A stretch of 33,316 nt of DNA from an uncultured delta proteobacterium. Its GTDB lineage: Bacteria; Myxococcota_A; Polyangia; Polyangiales; JADJMO01. Below are positions 31,278 through 33,316 of the stretch, piece after piece. The notes beneath the pieces were generated by a model. The model saw nothing but the letters and a program-made list of their open reading frames with translations, did not search any database and was not told the DNA's origin. Within the stretch, counting starts at the first letter, position 1; every line of letters starts with the position of its first letter. The stretch lies in assembly GCA_903923175.1 (NCBI GenBank), contig CAIXWQ010001082.1, positions 1 to 33,316 on the forward strand, written 5' to 3'. The translations under genes were made by a program, and so were the position numbers.

Positions 31278-31781
31278 ATGGTTGTGCCCGCCGACGCCGG
31301 CGCCCCGCTCTCGGGGCGCAGATTCCCGCGCCTCGTCGCGCCCGGCGCGACGCCCGGCTCGATCGGTGCGCGGCTGCGTGCGGAGCGCGAGGTTCGTGGG
31401 ATGTCGCTGGAGGAGGTCGCCCGCGCGACCCGCATCCCGCTCGCCTCGCTCGAGCGCCTCGAAGGCGACCGCTTCGACGATCTGCCGGGCGAGGTCTTCG
31501 TCCGGGGCTTCCTGAAGGCCTACGCGCGCGCCCTCGGCATCGACGCCGACGACGTCCTCGCGCAGTACAGCTCGGCGCGGCGGGTGCCGTACGTCGCGCC
31601 GATGCCGGTGAGCCAGGCCGTCCCGCGTCGCGAGACCCGCCGCGTCGGCGTGGCGATCGCGTTCGTGCTGCTGCTCGTGCTCTGCACGATGGCGCTCAGC
31701 TTCGTGCTCAAGCCGCGCGGTCGCGACCTGCCGACCGAGGTCTCGAGCCGCGACGCCGCCCACCGCACGCTCGTGGCGTGA
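31278..31781 (+). CDS. RodZ-like HTH membrane protein
   Basis: A 167-residue protein with a cytoplasmic HTH_25/xre-type domain (about 27-90; SIGARLRAEREVRGMSLEEVARATRIPLASLERLEGDRFDDLPGEVFVRGFLKAYA split over the domain). One transmembrane helix (about 118-140; VGVAIAFVLLLVLCTMALSFVL) and a short periplasmic tail follow. This is the RodZ layout, in which HTH plus membrane anchor links MreB to the envelope, but the usual large periplasmic domain is missing and MreB is not nearby. A membrane-bound regulator is the alternative. The ATG at 31278 lies just after the promoter at 31239-31267. The stop shares GTGA with the next gene, so translation is coupled. Confidence 0.8.
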   Translation: MVVPADAGAPLSGRRFPRLVAPGATPGSIGARLRAEREVRGMSLEEVARATRIPLASLERLEGDRFDDLPGEVFVRGFLKAYARALGIDADDVLAQYSSARRVPYVAPMPVSQAVPRRETRRVGVAIAFVLLLVLCTMALSFVLKPRGRDLPTEVSSRDAAHRTLVA

Positions 31782-32518
31782 GGCGCGGCCCTCCGGCGCG
31801 TGATCGAGCGTTCGTGCTGCGCGTCTCGCCGTTCGGCGAGGACGATGTCGTCGTCTCGTTGCTGACCGAGGGGGCGGGGCTCGTCCCGGCGCTCGCCAAG
31901 CACGCGCGCGCACGCCGGGGGAAGTCCGCGCTCGCGTTCGAGCCGTTTCACACGCTGTCGGTCGAGCTGCTCGCAGGCGGGGGCGAGCTGCACCGCCTCA
32001 CGTCGTCGACCATCGCGGTGGCCCGCACGCGCCTCCTCGATCGCGGCGAGGCGCTGGAGCGGGCCGGGCTCGCCTCGCGATGGGCGCGCGAGCTGTCACC
32101 GCCGCACACGCCCGAGCCGGAGGTCTTCGAGGCGCTCGAGCGGCTCTACGACGCGCTCGACGCCGAGGGCGCACCCGACGCCGCCCGCGCCGACGGCGCT
32201 GTCGCGCTGCTGGCGTTCGGCCTCACGTTGCTCGAAGCGCTCGGCTGGGGGCTCGAATTCGGGCGCTGCGTGCGCTGCGGCCGCGAGCGCCCCGCGGGCC
32301 GCGGCGCCTTCGTCTCGGCCGCCGCCTCCGGCGTGCTCTGCAGCGCGTGCGGTGGCGGAGCGGCAGGCGAGCTGCCGATCGAAGGTGCGCTGCTCGATCG
32401 GGCCCTCGCGGGCGCGACGGAGCTCGACGCCGCTGCGATCGCGCCGCTGATGCGCGTCGTCGAAGAGGCGATCGCGCGCCAGGCGCACGCGGTCGGCGCG
32501 CGCAAGGGTCGCGCATGA
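31778..32518 (+). CDS. recO: DNA repair protein RecO
   Basis: A 246-residue RecO family protein, which loads RecA on single-stranded DNA with RecR in recombinational repair. The N-terminal OB-fold (about 10-85) reads RAFVLRVSPFGEDDVVVSLLTEGAGLVPALAKHARA, and the zinc-binding cysteines C164/C167 and C188/C191 (GRCVRCGRE, LCSACGG) are typical. The GTG start at 31778 overlaps the RodZ-like stop by 4 bp (GTGA); it gives RRGPPARDRAFVLRV, a normal RecO N-terminus. It overlaps the downstream kinase by ATGA. RecO is often next to era, but here it sits between a RodZ-like and a sugar kinase gene. Confidence 0.88.
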   Translation: MRRGPPARDRAFVLRVSPFGEDDVVVSLLTEGAGLVPALAKHARARRGKSALAFEPFHTLSVELLAGGGELHRLTSSTIAVARTRLLDRGEALERAGLASRWARELSPPHTPEPEVFEALERLYDALDAEGAPDAARADGAVALLAFGLTLLEALGWGLEFGRCVRCGRERPAGRGAFVSAAASGVLCSACGGGAAGELPIEGALLDRALAGATELDAAAIAPLMRVVEEAIARQAHAVGARKGRA

Positions 32519-33316
32519 GCGAGCGCGTCGTCGTGGTCGGCGAGGCGGTCTGGGATCTCTTCGCCGACGTGCCGGGCGCTCGGCTCTCGTCGTGGCGACG
32601 GCACGTGCGCCACGTCGGCGGCGTCGAAGCCAACCTCGCGTCGACGCTGGCGCGCCTGAGCGTGCCGGTCGAGCTCGTCACGACGCTTGGCGCCGATCCG
32701 CTCGGCGACGGGCTCGCCGACGCCCTCGTGCGCGACGGCGTCTCGCTGCGCGCGCGGCGCTTGCCGTTGCGTACACCCGTCGTCTTCGTCGACGTCGCGC
32801 CCGACGGCGAGCGTCGCTTCGTGCCCTACCGCGCGGGGACCGCCGACGGCGCGCTCGGCGCGGAGGATCTCGACGCGATCTCGCTCGACGGCGTCGGCTG
32901 GGTCCACCTCTCCGGCAGCGCCGCCGCGTCCGCCACCGCCCGCGCCCCTGCCGAGGCGCTCCTCGCGCGCGCGCAGGCGAGCGGCGTGCGCGTCTCGCTC
33001 GACGTGAACGCGCGCCCCTGGCAGTGGCCGGACGCCGCGACCGCTTGCGCGACGCTCGAGCGCTGGCTCGCCCGCGTCGACCTGGCGAAGGCGAGCGACG
33101 AGGACCTGCGCGCGCTCGGCTTCGGCGACGAGGCGGCGGCGGTCGAGCGGCTCTTCGCCCTCCGCGAAGGCCACCTGCGCCGCGCCACCCTCGTGACGCG
33201 CGGCGCCCGCGGCGCGCTCGCGCGCGTGGGCGAGCGGACGCTCGAGGTCGCTGGGCGCCCGCTGCGCGCGATCGACGCGACGGGCGCCGGCGACGCGTTC
33301 ATGGCCGGCGTGCTCG
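32515..33316 (+). CDS. PfkB-family carbohydrate kinase (3' end outside window)
   Basis: The frame runs from the ATG at 32515 to the right edge with no stop, 267 codons. It begins MSERVVVVGEAVWDLFADV. It contains the PfkB first-signature-like GGVEANLASTLARLSVPVEL, then LVTTLGADPLGDGLADALVRDGV, RRFVPYRAGTADGAL, and DVNARPWQWPD. The second signature DATGAGDAFMAGVL ends at the edge, with the catalytic Asp260. This fits a fructokinase, ribokinase or 2-keto-3-deoxygluconate kinase type; substrate is not decided. It starts by ATGA overlap with recO and so belongs to the same transcript. Truncation is by the window, not by mutation. Arginine and tryptophan content looks normal for its neighbours. Confidence 0.9.
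   Translation, partial: MSERVVVVGEAVWDLFADVPGARLSSWRRHVRHVGGVEANLASTLARLSVPVELVTTLGADPLGDGLADALVRDGVSLRARRLPLRTPVVFVDVAPDGERRFVPYRAGTADGALGAEDLDAISLDGVGWVHLSGSAAASATARAPAEALLARAQASGVRVSLDVNARPWQWPDAATACATLERWLARVDLAKASDEDLRALGFGDEAAAVERLFALREGHLRRATLVTRGARGALARVGERTLEVAGRPLRAIDATGAGDAFMAGVL

Noticed and set aside
1-33316. CRISPR array, toxin-antitoxin pair or known defence system
   Set aside because: No regularly spaced repeats, Cas-like proteins or small paired toxin/antitoxin frames were found on reading both strands.

Overview
The window is GC-rich bacterial chromosome with strong G/C bias at third codon positions. Gene content points to the myxobacterial branch (Myxococcota, Polyangia-like). 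Signs of this are lineage-style lipoproteins, a Ser/Thr kinase with an extra C-terminal signalling module, Crp/Fnr regulators, a eukaryote-like multifunctional beta-oxidation enzyme, and many GTG or TTG starts without a Shine-Dalgarno sequence. This assignment is an inference from style and gene families, not from a marker gene. I see no rRNA, tRNA, CRISPR array, transposase, phage gene or defence island.

Layout. 1-1707: end of an unknown Pro/Ala-rich protein, a DUF2062 membrane protein and a lipoprotein, closed by a good intrinsic terminator. 1828-3213 (minus): an aminopeptidase P-type M24 peptidase. 3602-5436: two tandem paralogous exported proteins of unknown function. 5462-6202 (minus): an exported protein of unknown function. 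6305-11411: TtcA (tRNA 2-thiocytidine), a multi-pass membrane protein and a large GT39/ArnT-like glycosyltransferase. 11710-15691: a Crp/Fnr regulator, a GH31 glycosidase lipoprotein with sulfoquinovosidase-like catalytic motifs, and an overlapping small lipoprotein.

15755-22858 is the lipid-catabolism part. It holds an acyl-CoA carboxylase carboxyltransferase (minus) whose promoter carries an 18-bp perfect palindrome, an orphan ExbD/TolR-like protein, a peroxisome-type multifunctional enzyme (SDR dehydrogenase, hydratase 2 and three SCP2 domains), and an SCPx-type thiolase. Together the last two could carry out hydration, D-specific dehydrogenation and thiolysis of acyl-CoAs, in the manner of peroxisomal MFE-2 plus SCPx. 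A very stable hairpin follows the thiolase.

23054-28001: a zinc-ribbon/TPR protein, a multi-S1 RNA-binding protein with a low-complexity N-terminus, a clear intrinsic terminator, and RNase R. 28170-33316: a Ser/Thr kinase with DUF4388-like C-terminus, a second Crp/Fnr regulator, and a tightly overlapping set of RodZ-like HTH membrane protein, RecO and a PfkB-family sugar kinase that runs off the window.

The most interesting points are the eukaryote-like beta-oxidation cassette with its triplicated SCP2 domain and structured leader, two perfect palindromes placed inside promoters (17388-17405 and 31242-31257), the GH31 enzyme, and a recurring -10-like hexamer 5-6 nt before SD-less GTG starts that suggests leaderless mRNAs. 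I did not find a clearly new multi-gene system.
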